Assembly: GCA_950295325.1 (NCBI GenBank)
Contig: OX485804.1
Span: 64,386,533 to 64,450,532 of the forward strand
Length of the DNA stretch: 64,000 bases
DNA from: Polytrichum commune
Taxonomy: Eukaryota; Streptophyta; Polytrichopsida; Polytrichales; Polytrichaceae
Reading direction: 5' to 3'
Both the position numbers and the translations under genes were made by a program. The stretch's first letter is position 1, and each line of letters starts with the position of its first letter. The notes beneath the pieces are model-generated. The model made no database searches. It was given only the letters and a program-made list of their open reading frames with translations, and was not told where the DNA came from. Shown piece by piece: positions 34,620-45,494 of this stretch.

Positions 34620-36060
34620 CAACCAAAAAATAATGGTAGGATGTTGGAGAACGCACTTTGATGTGAGACTTCATATATATCTTCATGTTCTTCTTATAAA
34701 CCTTTTAATAAGAATATTCAAATTACCCCCTCATATCTTTGTATCATATGTGAAAATTGGATGCACCAAAGCCTTGAATAGACGGCATTTGAGTTTGCAC
34801 CATGTGACTCCAACTATTGTTTCTTTCCTTAAGGTGGCCATCAAAGCTTCATACATGCAATGTGTTGCCTTTTACTTGATGGCGCAAAGTAACCATTTCG
34901 GTAGAAATCAATCCCAATGTAGCTATATTCATGGGTTATCTCATTTGGTCCTTACTTATGTAACACGCTTCTTGGTTTAATTTCCTTTGGTTTCAACCAG
35001 ACATCACGATTTTGGTCTTGAAAGAATGACATCAAAATTAGAGGAAATGTAAAACTCATATAGCTCATTGAGGAGTCTTTGTAAGCTTGCTCTTGATTAA
35101 TGAGCAAAACAACATTGTTGGCATAAAGGAGATTAGCAACCACAATGATTGTGGTTGCTAAACATGGAGAATCCCATTAATCTCGTTCAAACATGTCTCA
35201 AATTCATCAATGTACATGTTTAATAGTGTGGGAGAAAGGGGACATGTGTGTTCAACACAATATCAAACATGATTTCACCATGTGTATTACTATTATTTTG
35301 TACTTTACCACAAACTATGGTGTACATAGCTTTCACAACTTGTTGTAAATGAAGTGGTATCGCCTAAGAATAGAGACATCGACATGCAAATACTTCTTGT
35401 TCAATCAAAGTGTGTAATGTAATGATGTGGTCCTAAGTAGATATTCTTTTCCTAAAAACTCATTTGTCCTCTGGCTTTTTCACCTTTCAATTCTGCCCAC
35501 TAGTTGATTATTTTTTCTCAACAGAGCCACAGAGTTTGCCAAATATTGTGCCTCACAACATAGTCCCTTAGTTCCTTGTAGAATTTCTTTCGCTAGGTTT
35601 AAAGATCATTTGAATAATGTTAGTATGTCCATGAGATTGGGAAACCCTCTCTAGCTTTTAAGTCAAACAACTTTGTGATTGGCTCACATAGATCATTTGT
35701 TGCCCGTTTAAGAACCTCAAGTTTTAACCCATGAATATCTCATGCTTTGTGATTTGCTAAATCTTTCATGCTGAACCACATTTTCCTTGCAATATATATA
35801 TTTGGAAGTTGATTGTTTGGAACAAAATATGCACTAATACTTTAACGTGAAATGTACAATGTTGTGCAATAATAAATTCTTTCTTGCAATGTAAATGAGA
35901 GGATTGAATTGTCATTTTTTTTGAAGTTTTCACAAAACAATTTTGGATCCCTTTATTTAGCAAGAGGTGTAGTTCCTTTTGTTTGCGTTCCAAGTAAGAG
36001 CATTTCTTATACCTGGTCACCGTGCAATATGTTTTGAAAACTACATTATTTGTCTAAATT
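34620..36060 (-). pseudogene. LINE reverse transcriptase pseudogene, second LINE family
   Basis: Reading the minus strand from 36060 down, with frameshifts and stops, the conserved blocks appear in order. They are an upstream linker (HGLKLEVLKRATNDLCEPIT), a GTMLxGTIFGKLCGSVEKK block, AMYTIVCGKVQ, CPLSPTLLNMYIDEFETCL (35227-35244 for CPLSPT), LLYANNVVLLI (active site YADD degraded to YANN, about 35109-35123), YLGIDFYRNGYF, and LFKALVHPIFTYDT. This layout is the palm and thumb of a non-LTR reverse transcriptase of a different family from the one at 28640-31200. Both catalytic aspartates are now asparagine. No endonuclease, poly(A) tail or target duplication was recognised. Confidence 0.88.
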
Positions 36061-36062
36061 CC

Positions 36063-36135
36063 ATGGGATACTATTTGGAGTTATGTGTTGCTATAACTTT
36101 TTATCAACATTATTGTTGTCTACCAACTAAGTTCT
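36063..36135 (+). repeat. Family C MITE end fragment
   Basis: ATACTATTTGGAGTTATGTG followed by TTGCTATAAC and ACCAACTAAG matches the left arm of family C at 21880-21955. Only about 70 bp remain. Confidence 0.55.
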
Positions 36136-37349
36136 GTCATGCTAATTCTATTTAGTTATTTATTTATTATTTGTGTGGTGTGATTTTTATGTGCATTAAA
36201 TCTACAAATTCAACATAGAAACATCAGATACCCCAAAATTAGTGTAGAGGCACTTATTATCGGATTAATCAACCACAAATATATGGGGGGATCTCAAATA
36301 GCAAGACATCCAACCCCTAGCCCTACAACGAAAAGATATATTAAGACTTTAGAAAAATGAATTAAATCCAAGAAATGTGATTTTTTTATTGCATGGTTTA
36401 AATAACAAAAATATGCCAACACGAAATAAATTAGTTAATAGTATGAAAAATCTAGATTCTAGAATAGAAAGGGAGTTAACTCCACTCCCCCTCACAATTT
36501 TGTTAGCCATTGATTTATGTTCTTCAAGGGGGAGGGGGGAGGGGGGAGGGTTTATGCAAACTTACATGTGAAAGGGGGTTCCTTTGTTGTCGTTTGGTTT
36601 TCACTAACTTGGCCGCCACATGGAAATTTATCCTAAGAACACATGCAATTGGTGTCTGCTTCTTCTTCTCTTGCCACCATTGGAGTGTTGAGTTATTGTT
36701 CCTTGTGAACACATATGAAAAAACCAACCCTTAGCATGCAACGTATGCACGAGTGGCACTATAAAAAAATTCATCCAAATGTTTCATTTTGTTATTGGAC
36801 CCAAATGCATGCCTTCATATACGGTGTGACACAATGTCCCCCAAGGAGCAAGTGAATCACATGGTGTGGAAACAAGAGACAACCTTGCCCGTGAGCAACT
36901 TTCAACAAATCCCACTCACATTTCTTCCATGATGAGGCAATGCCACAACTTGATGTATTTAAGGGTCAGACCTAGACACCCACCTCTTTGAATTTACATC
37001 CCCCACCAACATTACCGAAGTAACACGGGGCTAGTAAAAATCTAACCTCCCTATATTTTTGGTTAATTTATTTCAAATGGGTTTCTCTGAACTAATTCAG
37101 AGTTGTTGATGTTAATGCTATAGTCAAATTGTTTGAAAATAAACGTATATGATATAATATAAATGAATACATTTTCACCTTGGGTAATGTTGGGTGGGGG
37201 GAGCTCAAAGAGGTAGGTGTTTAGCATTGGCCGTATGCCAAGCTGAATATGAATTTGGTTTGCAAAATTCCAGGTCCTGAAATGGGCGCCATGAGGCCCT
37301 AACAACATAGGCCTTAACTTCATGGGGGGCTTTGCAACACCCATAGCTA
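36136..37349. other. Unassigned DNA
   Basis: Short frames only. A GGGGGAGGGG purine block at about 36526-36550 produces open frames on both strands that are not supported as genes. Confidence 0.45.
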
Positions 37350-37854
37350 GTGTTCAATATTGAAGTCTTCAACACATGTCAAATGCCATTTTGGCCGTCA
37401 AAGAAGGTTTTTTTGTTTTGTTTTGGGCACTTCACAAAAATGTGCTCTGCAAAGTTTCTACCAGTCACAGTGAAGGCCTCTCCAAAAATTGCATGTCACA
37501 AAATACAGTGGCTACAATTTGCAAATAGAAACATAGCTGGACTCCAATCTTGGCACTCTAGCAAACACTTCCGAATTCCAATAACTCTTGCAATTTTGAC
37601 ACTGCAAATTCGACTAGGCATTGACTACAACTTCGGCTTGGCAAGCACAACTATATGTGAACGTGGATTCTCCAATCAGAATTGGGCGAAGAGTGATCGC
37701 AAAAGTCGATTGAAACTTGAAACATTGGACGCATTGATGTGAGTGTCATTATGCGGTCTTCTAATGGAAATTATGGATTGGGCTAGAATTTTTGACACTT
37801 GAAAATCGACCAAAAACCGGAGGGCTTTGCCTTTGGAGTTGGATGATGATTAAG
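37350..37854 (+). pseudogene. hAT-type transposase C-terminal remnant
   Basis: The 130-codon frame ends in CERGFSNQNWAKSDRKSRL followed by LETLDALM. This is the hallmark C-terminal dimerisation region of hAT-superfamily transposases (ZNF862/KIAA1586-like group). Past the TGA at 37740-37742 the same frame continues as VSLCGLLMEIMDWARIFDT, a second TGA, then KSTKNRRALPLELDDD and a final TAA. The two internal TGA codons are best explained by CGA to TGA and TGG to TGA transitions, as expected from decay of methylated DNA. The N-terminal zinc finger and most of the RNase H-like core are absent or unreadable. No terminal inverted repeats were identified. Confidence 0.8.
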
Positions 37855-38170
37855 TGCATTATGTAAGGAATCTACATAGTTTTAGTGCATCGTTTTATTG
37901 CATGTACTTCTTCAATATAGTGAGACATCAGTTTATTTTCATATTCAATACAAAATGGCCGATATCAAGTTTTTTTTTTTGAAGTGTTGCAAAAAAGTTT
38001 GAAAATTTGAGTGAAGTGTGATTATTTTGAAGCCCTTCACATTGAAATGCATGTGCACACTTCAAACTTGAACACTGCCCGTAGTCACACCTACTAAGCT
38101 TTTCAGGGTTAACTTCCAAACTGTAAGAATGCCACACGACTTTAGCAGCCCACACAAGGGCCTCATATGT

Positions 38171-38202
38171 TGAGTACATACACACACACACACACACACA
38201 TA
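38171..38202. repeat. (CA)n microsatellite
   Basis: A run of CA units. Overlapping frames show poly-Cys/Val from this repeat. Confidence 0.95.
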
Positions 38203-38376
38203 CGTACATACATATGTCATGTGGTCATGCACAATATTCGTTTTTATTTCTTTTGTAAAGACGCGCAGAGGACTTCTTCCACCAACATATGACATAAAAT
38301 CCTTGGAATGTAGACAATGATGTTATTTTGGAATGCGGCATCTGTTGTTGTTTTCATGATTCAAATAAGAGGTGTA

Positions 38377-38870
38377 AAGGCCCCTTCACACTTGGCTGTA
38401 GAGTTTAGGGTATCTAATGGCTAAGAAACGGGGAAACCTTTCAGGGTGGGGCCCTGTTCGCATGTCCAATTTGTCCCGAACCTCCTCAACCTGTTAGAAT
38501 TGCCTTCAAAGTCTGGTATCCTACTAGTTGTTTACACCTCCTATGCATTTTAGGCTCAAGCTCCAAGCGTTAAGTATCAGGGCTGGTTTACACATGTTGT
38601 TACAACATTTCTATGTCATGGACCCTTGCTTTTTTCAACTAAAGCACCTCTTTTGTTTCTCCCATCGCAAAATTCAAAGGACCATGTCAATGAATAATGT
38701 AGGTCTTAAAGTATGTATTTTGGGGACTTCGAACTCATGGTCACTCTCAATTTTCTTTTCCTTAGTGTAAACTGAAGTGGTCCCAAGACGAGGTCAACAA
38801 CCAATCACAAATTTTACAGGGCCTTGGGACGACTTCATGGTCCATGATGTAAACAGCCCCTCACCTCACA
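38377..38870. repeat. Family G repeat, copy 1
   Basis: Ordered similarity to 45985-46250: ACTAAAGCACCTCTTTTGTT, a TCGCAAAA block, AATGTAGGTCTTAAA, TTTTGGGGACTTCGAACTCA, GTAAACTGAAGTGGTCC, CAACCAATCACAAATTTTA and TTCATGGTCCATGATGTAAA. The right end resembles GTTTACGTCATGGACCACGA at 43634. Probably a non-autonomous DNA element with unclear ends. Confidence 0.6.
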
Positions 38871-40402
38871 TTGCTAAAACCTGTGACTTCTCACCTGTTG
38901 AGTATCTAAGTTGAGAGAGAGATTCCCCGCAAACCAAACGTTGATGTTTGAAGCTCCCGCATCTCTCTTCGCTACCTCCCATCGAGGTCTCCAAGTTGCT
39001 ACACTCAATTTTTCTCGAAGGGTTGAGCTCATGAGGAATCAGAGCTGCTTGTTCAAGTATATCTCCTTCTAAATTTCACCTTGTTGCCAAGTTGCCAAGT
39101 TGTATTCAACCCATTTGTGAGAAGCATTACCATCAACATTGCCATCCGTGCTTCCAGAATGGTTTACGCTATTCAGTTCTCGACTGCGAAGCTACTTTCG
39201 GCGTAGCCATGTAGTGATAACCTTTGACCATAATTGAATTTGCGAATCTACATCAGAGGAAAGAAGTGCTCCGAGAAGCAGGACCCGGTTCCTTTGAAAA
39301 TGAGAGTCCAATTTCCGGATGGTCAGGTGAAGGGTGTCATGGATCACTAAAGGACATTGCAACACACTGCAACTAAAAATTCGGTTTGACATCTATTGGG
39401 ATGCTCTGTTTTGTGCAACGTTGCCGGTTACAGTCGGGTTTATGAGTAAACTTCACTTTGCTCAAATCCGAGCTGCAGGCCACTCGGTCCCAGCTGAGCA
39501 GGGGTTGCGCTGCTCCGAGTCTACATTATTATTGCGAGGCTTGAAAGCCACCTTGCCGAGGCCCCTCTCTGAGGCAGCGATGGCAGCACACTGAATTTGC
39601 AAGCACTAAGAAAGGGAGAAACGAGACACCAAGGAGTGGTTTTGTATGATTTACTTTGGTTTTGCTTTCTACAGCGCATGGTCAGTGCACTGTTTTGGTG
39701 TTACTCTTATGGGCCGAAGAGCGCTACTCAAAGCCTGCTTCTGCTGCACTGCTCCGGCCCAGCAAGTGCCACAATGTGATCTAAAAACACTAAGTGTGAA
39801 TCGACGCCGTTTCCCAAAGAATCTCTCCGTGAGTAAACAGTGCAAACTCCACACCCAGAACTTGAAACTGACAGCCAGAGGAACTCTAGATCTATGGTCG
39901 TGGGGACTTCAGGCTCGCAAGCAGCAACAAGGACCTCATTTATATATATATAATTCTTTTTCAAACGTGTCCACCAGTTCACCGCGATCGCAATCTCCTT
40001 TGCGCCTTAATTACGTTGTAGAGGTTTGCACATAAATTTATAAAAGGAGGGGAGCAGCTGTGCTCCCAAGATTTGCCATGCTAGCGTGCCGAAGATGCGC
40101 GCTGAAAAGCCTTTGTGCCGCACAACACCTTCCAGCTCCCTCCAAACTCCTCCACTGCAATCTGCAAGCACATTAGAGTCGCACCCATGGATTGGAGTGG
40201 TTCAAGCAACTGTTATGATTCTCATCAGATGCCTTCATGCGGTCGTTGAGAACATCTACGGCTGCCGAGACCACATGAACCTCGGCAGTTGGCTGTTAAA
40301 TCCTTAATAGCAACATCATAGGTTTTAGATAATCTCTCATCAATTTGCACTGGGTTAGCTAAAACCTGTCGCCGCCAATTCCAGGCCACGCATGTTGCAC
40401 AC
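38871..40402. other. Higher-complexity, GC-richer stretch without an assigned gene
   Basis: Unlike its surroundings this stretch has balanced composition and frequent CpG. Two plus-strand segments in the same frame (39334-39594 and 39646-40035, 86 and 129 codons) are separated by two stops. I recognise no domain in them. It may be a decayed gene, an untranslated exon, or an unrecognised element. Confidence 0.35.
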
Positions 40403-40405
40403 TTA

Positions 40406-40960
40406 GGGCCACACCACACATGAGCCATGCGCCGTGACCTTGTATACCATGGGTGTTGGGAAAGCCGTTTTATGTAGTCACGGGCCCTCAAGCCCAATGT
40501 GAAGTGGGAATGGACCATGTTGCGAGACCATTGCATATTGTGTTGGCGGAAAAAGAGAAGCGATTTGGTTTAATATAATATGTCTCAAACTCTATCAATT
40601 TAAGAGAATTACTTGGAGGTGTTTGTTTGTCATGGAATCTATTCTGGAATTTGCCCTACAATTTGTCCTGAAATTTGTCATGCTTGGAAAAACATTAAAA
40701 AAATCGTGGTCTCCCGGAATTTGCATCAACCCACCTCTTGGAGGTGGGCCAGACGAAAATTCCGGGAGACCATGAAACCTTATCCAAAGTCCGCCATGTA
40801 GGACTCCATGTAGACTTTTCAGCCATAAAGTCTTCTTTGGGCCTTTAGGCCTTCACCTTCACGTGTGAAGTGAACTTGGACGGTCTCTGCCCTTTCGACC
40901 AATGAGAGCTCTTAAATTACAATGGTCACGGGTCTTCAGACTTTGTGTGTGAAGTGGCCC
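40406..40960. mobile_element. Harbinger-like MITE (family F), TSD TTA
   Basis: The ends GGGCCACACCACACATGAGC and, reverse-complemented, GGGCCACTTCACACACAAAG are followed in both arms by CCGTGACC. TTA lies at 40403-40405 and 40961-40963. The centre holds a strong hairpin (GGTCTCCCGGAATTTGCATC pairing with AAATTCCGGGAGACC, loop CCACCTCTTGGAGGTGG). Other copies lie at 50815-51154 and 58967-59474. Confidence 0.9.
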
Positions 40961-40973
40961 TTAACCACCATAA

Positions 40974-41423
40974 GAGCATCGCCACCCATCCCAGACTAAA
41001 CTGAAAATCGGATGTAGAGTAGTTCAATTCCATCTGGAATTGCCCCACCCATCTGCAATATCCGATATTCTGTGAATGTCTTGCAAAACTTAATTGTTTT
41101 GCAGTGAACAAGCTGCCCTGAACTACATCGATGGGAGAATAAAACAAGCAAATCAATTTACCCGGAGAAAAAAATGGGGCACTGGTTTTGCCCTAACGTA
41201 AAGACGGAGGGATGTTTCAGGAGAGCAGAGTTTATGAAATGGTTGAATTTGAGAAGTAACCAGCTGAAGCCCCTCAGGTGTCGAAAAATTACCGCGAAGA
41301 AAACTTCCCTGAAAATGCAGCGATGGGTGGGATACCTGAACAATCTACGACCTAAACTAAACTGAAAACTGATGGATAGCATCAGAGCATCAGTTTAGGG
41401 TGCCATCATGGGTGGTAATGCCC
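40974..41423. mobile_element. Harbinger-like MITE (family J), copy 1, TSD TAA
   Basis: The left end GAGCATCGCCACCCATCCCA and right end GGGTGGTAATGCCC are inverted. TAA lies at 40971-40973 and 41424-41426. The interior includes TTTGAGAAGTAACCAGCTGA, related to the family-A core (TTTGAGAAATAACCGGTTGA). Non-coding. Confidence 0.9.
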
Positions 41424-41426
41424 TAA

Positions 41427-41888
41427 GAGCATCGCCACCCATCCCAGACTAAATTGAAAATCAGATGTAGAGTAGTTCAATTCAGTCTGGAATTACCCCA
41501 CCCATTTGCAAAACAAATGAATTGAACTACTCTACATCCGATTTTCAATGAATGTCCTGCAAAACTTAATTGTTTTGCAGTGGACAAACTGCCCTAAACT
41601 GCAACAATGGGAGAATAAGATAAGCGAATCAATTTACCCGGAGAAAAAAATGGGGACACTTGTTTTGCCCTAAATATCATATTTAGTGTAGTTTACAGAT
41701 GAAATGATTGAGTTTGAGAAGTAACCAATTGAAGCTCCTCATGTGTCGGAAAATTACCGTGAAGAAAATTACCTTGAAAATGCAGCGATGGGTTGGGCAC
41801 CTCAACAATCTTCGATCTAAACTGAATTGAAAACTGATGGATAGCATCAGAGCATCAGTTCAAGGCGCCATCATGGGCGGTGATGCTC
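41427..41888. mobile_element. Harbinger-like MITE (family J), copy 2, sharing a TAA with copy 1
   Basis: Same ends (GAGCATCGCCACCCATCCCA on the left, GGGCGGTGATGCTC on the right) and the same orientation as copy 1. A single TAA at 41424-41426 separates them and TAA follows at 41889-41891. The copies differ by point changes and small indels. Copy 2 has an extra ATATCATATTTAGTGTAG in its middle. Confidence 0.9.
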
Positions 41889-41891
41889 TAA

Positions 41892-43171
41892 GAGTGGGCC
41901 ATATTGAAGCAACAGTAACCAGGCTAAGAGATTGTGGAGGCGGGACTTATTTTTTGGAGGATGCCAGCTGGGATTGCCACGTAGGCTCAGCATTAAAAAG
42001 CCTATGTAAATTAAGGCACAGTGTTAGGCTAAAACCTGGCACAATAAAGTCATGTGGGAGGGAGGGGGGGGGGTTAGGGCATGTGTTTTTCCTTAGTTGG
42101 TCACTTGCTATTTATGTGGTTGTTAGTTTGAGGGTGATAATTTGGGTTTTACCATCTGCACCGTCGGATCTATAGATTGGACTTGTTTTAGGCGATTTTG
42201 GTAAGGTTCACTCCGGCCTTTAGGGGCTAGTGTTGTTGTGTTCATAACGTGATTGCTAATCCAAAATAAATATTGGAAGATTTGTGTGTGTTGAGTAAGG
42301 GACCGTAGTGTTCAAAGTGTGTCTATAATAGGTGCTTCTACTGTAGAGCATGTTCACACTAAAGGGAGTGGACCATAGTACCTCGCTTTTCGGATGAGAG
42401 CATAGAGAAGGTCCATGGACTATAGCCCAAAGTCTTTTGGAGGTCACGAGCCCTTAGTGGAAACCCAAAATTTGAGCATTCAACAACATTTGAGCATTCA
42501 AGCTTTATGTATACAATATAATTTAGAAAAATAACAGTTACATAGAAAGCAACCCTCCGTAGTAGCTCCAACAATCACAATTTGAATCAAACACGAACAA
42601 TCTTAGTATATGTATCTTTTATAAGTTCTCATGAGCGTCCCCTTGCTGCCGCCGCACATTCCGCCCAGAATTCCCCTTCACGAGTTCTCCTGCAATTTCC
42701 CCTCTCTTTCCCCTACAACCCCGGTCAACATCATCCATACTTGCCATGTGAGATTCCACATAGAATTTTCAATCAGAGGATAATATCATGGGTTGATTGT
42801 AAACTGGAAATTGGAACCTCAAACACTCTCAACCAATGAGAACTCATCGATCCTCAAGAACCCAGGACCACCTAACGGCTTTCGTGTAAACACGACTTTT
42901 AGCTCCCACGGGACGGGAGGTGCGTCCGTTTCACGGTGTCCTTTTTCCTATGAAGGATTCCACATAAATGAAAAAGAGGGGAAAGTAGAGGAAAAGGAGC
43001 TATTACTACTCGCATGTCGGGGTAGGTGTGGAAAGTCGGAAACCATGGCCGGGTGGCGTTGTTTAAAATCGAGCTTTACTAGCCGCCATGGTGGGGGACC
43101 CGTGGGTCGTGTCATCATACAATGATGTCGGGTGACCTAGCACCTAAGTAACACCTATATAAGTTAATAGC
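41892..43171. other. Unassigned DNA
   Basis: Contains a 10-base G run at 42064-42073. Frames at 42582-42839 and 42793-43125 have no recognisable domain. Confidence 0.4.
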
Positions 43172-43205
<34 letters not shown>

Positions 43206-43221
43206 AGCTAGCTAGCTAGCT
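43172..43221. repeat. (CA)n then (TAGC)n microsatellite
   Basis: About 16 CA units followed by four TAGC units. Confidence 0.95.
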
Positions 43222-43451
43222 TCATGGTTCCACACACAAAGTTAAGTTTGGTGCAGTGGGGAGAGCAAATAAGATTGTTTGCATGTTGTGGGAAGGAGAC
43301 AAAAGGCCACATTCAACCTGGCCGGCCCGCTGCCCGAGCCCGCTGGCTTGCCCCACTTTACCCATGATTATGGAGGGGCCCATTTATGTTATGAGTACGG
43401 GAGGAAGATGGGAAATTAAACAACACCATAGCCGTATGTAGTTGCACACTG

Positions 43452-43548
43452 AAGGCAGGCAGGCAGCCTGCCCTTCTGTCTCAGGAAAAATAAATAAACA
43501 AAAAAACAAAACAAAAAGAAGAAGAAGAAAGGCAGGCAGGCAGCCTGC
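43452..43548 (+). mobile_element. Ultra-truncated LINE tail with 20-bp target duplications
   Basis: The direct repeat AAGGCAGGCAGGCAGCCTGC is perfect at 43452-43471 and 43529-43548. The 57 bp between begin CCTTCTGTCTCAGG and continue as an A-rich tail with C and G interruptions. CCTTCTGTCTCA is the terminal sequence of the LINE family at 2127-2829. Because the duplicated target is itself partly repetitive (GGCA units), slippage is a weaker alternative explanation for the flanks. Confidence 0.75.
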
Positions 43549-43713
43549 AGCCAGCCAGCCAGCCGTTTTCCGCTTTAGCAGAGGGAATCTGAATGGTAAT
43601 TAGGGGCGTCAGTGGTAATTAGGGGCGTTGTTGTTTACGTCATGGACCACGAAGTTGTCTCATGTCAGATGGCCTGCTACCATGGTCCAGTTTCCATGGG
43701 GGAAAACGATGTA

Positions 43714-45450
43714 CACCCTAACCTTGATAATGTCACACCCTCCGTTTCACCAAAAAGTGTGATATAAACAAGGTGTGACATACTTGATAATGTCACATTT
43801 TGTGCATAATGTGATATTATCAAAATATATGTAGAAAATCAAAATATAATTACAATTTTTTATTTTTTTTAAATACAAGACTTCAATGTTTACCAATGTA
43901 AAATCTAATTCAAAATTGTGAATAACAACAAGAGCACATCATAATGTGTCATTGAGATGAGGTAAAGACCTCTCACTAGAGACAAAGAAGCTTCTAATGT
44001 CACATTGTTTTGTTGATGTTAAATGTGCAACACCAATTCTAATGAGTTTGTCATGGATTTTTTCCATTTCTAACAACTCATGAGTGCTTAAAATCTGAGA
44101 ACCTTGGCTAGCCATAAAATTCAAAACATCTTTAGCATATTTTTGTGCATCGCTTAGCTTCACTACTTTAGACTCATCATCACTGCTATCAACAATCAAT
44201 GGGTCCACTTCCATGGAATCAAGAACCTGTACGCCATCTTGCACTAATTGCACAAGCTCCTCATTAGAAAATTCCACCTCAAAATCATCTTCACCTTCCA
44301 TGTTTATGTACTCCAAAGGACAAAGCTTTTCTATAGGCTTGCCTTCAACATCCAAACCCAAATTTAATGCGGCGATGAGTCTACCCAATTCCAAAGTTGC
44401 TTCCTCCATTTTGGACTTCATACGTTCATCAAGATTGTTTATATCTGCATTCCACTCTGCATGCAATATGGCGGACTTTCTCCAACAATTTCTAATGGTT
44501 TGATCATCTAATTCATGCCATGCCGCCACACACCATAGCATAGCTTGAAATACATCAACATTCAATTTCCCCAAATCTTCATTTGAGTTGTTATCAATTT
44601 GTTGCAAAGTCCAGGCAACAAGCTTGCGCTTATAGCACATTTTGAATGCTGCAATCACTCCTTGATCCAAAGGCTGAACAACTGAAGTCACATTTGGTGG
44701 AAGGAACAAGATAGTGATATGGAAGAGTACAAAAGCATGAAACCCATCTATAACTTTCTTGACCTCACCATGAATATCATGGCTTCCTGCATTATCCATA
44801 ATAATGCAAATCTTTTTGTCTTTCAATGCCATTCTTCGGTTCTCACTCTTCACCCAATGTGTAAAAACATCACCATTCATCCAGGCTGAATTGTTAAAAT
44901 TATAGTGTACTGTCCTATTTGGATCAAAATTCCGAGGAAAGCATATGGGACGCGCTGCTTTGTGAATGAAAACAAGCTTCAATTGCTCCTTCCCTGAGAT
45001 ATTAGTGCAAAGCCCCAATGTCACACGGTCCTTCTTTTTCTTATTTCCTTTCGCCTTCCCAATATTCAAATTCTTATAAGGAGAGGCTCTATAATACAAA
45101 CTTGTCTCATCATACGATGCATACGATGCAGGCGGAGCTACGAGAAGTTGATATGCGAGAGAAACCGTTGCTTCTTCGGCACATGAGATTCAAGAACCCA
45201 AGATTCAAGCGGAAGCAGGTGAAGATGCCGACGTCATCCATGGAATTTGTTGTCCATCCGGCCTTTTTTCATCCATGTTACTTGTTATTATCACACTTAC
45301 ACTACAAATTTTGAAAAACAAATGTGACATTATCAAGGGTGATAGTGATAATAACGAGGGAGTTTTACACTATGGAAATCGGTTTCAAACTTTTAGGTGA
45401 CAATATCAAGGTGTTCTATTAACAAGTGTGATATTATCAAGGTTAGGGTG
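43714..45450 (-). mobile_element. Tigger/pogo-like DNA transposon, internally deleted, TSD TA
   Basis: Terminal inverted repeats of 25 bp start CACCCTAACCTTGATAAT on both ends. They differ at one base (GTCACAC left, ATCACAC right). TA flanks it at 43712-43713 and 45451-45452, the canonical Tc1/mariner/pogo duplication. Further subterminal repeats of the TGATAATRTCACA type lie within both ends. The host sequence has a paralogous empty copy at 45588-45665 that contains a single TA at the same point. Total length is 1,737 bp. Confidence 0.93.
43939..45189 (-). pseudogene. DDE transposase of the Tigger/pogo (DDE_1) type, N-terminus missing
   Basis: The frame is open from just after a stop at 45190-45192 down to the TAA-type end at 43939, about 416 codons. 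It contains the complete catalytic core in order: YDETSLYYRASP (first D at 45109-45111), IIMDNAGSHD (second D at 44794-44796) and LPPNVTSVVQPLDQGVIAAF (third D at 44665-44667, 42 residues after the second). There is no in-frame ATG upstream of the core, and the CENP-B-like helix-turn-helix normally ahead of it is absent. A short ATG frame of 23 codons at 45205-45276, in another frame, may be the old N-terminus. A 9-bp tandem duplication (CATACGATG twice, 45111-45128) lies just before the first D. The acidic C-terminal tail is retained. The catalytic residues look intact, but the protein as a whole is probably not functional because DNA binding is lost. Confidence 0.9.
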
Positions 45451-45494
45451 TAACTTTAAAAAGTCTTTGGGCTTCTCACGAAGTTATGGGATTT

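Noticed and set aside
38062-38295. Cysteine/valine-rich small protein
   Set aside because: It is the translation of the CA microsatellite.
43939-45099. Complete transposase starting at 45099
   Set aside because: That start is a TTG codon inside the catalytic core, after the first catalytic aspartate. The frame extends further upstream and the DNA-binding domain is missing.
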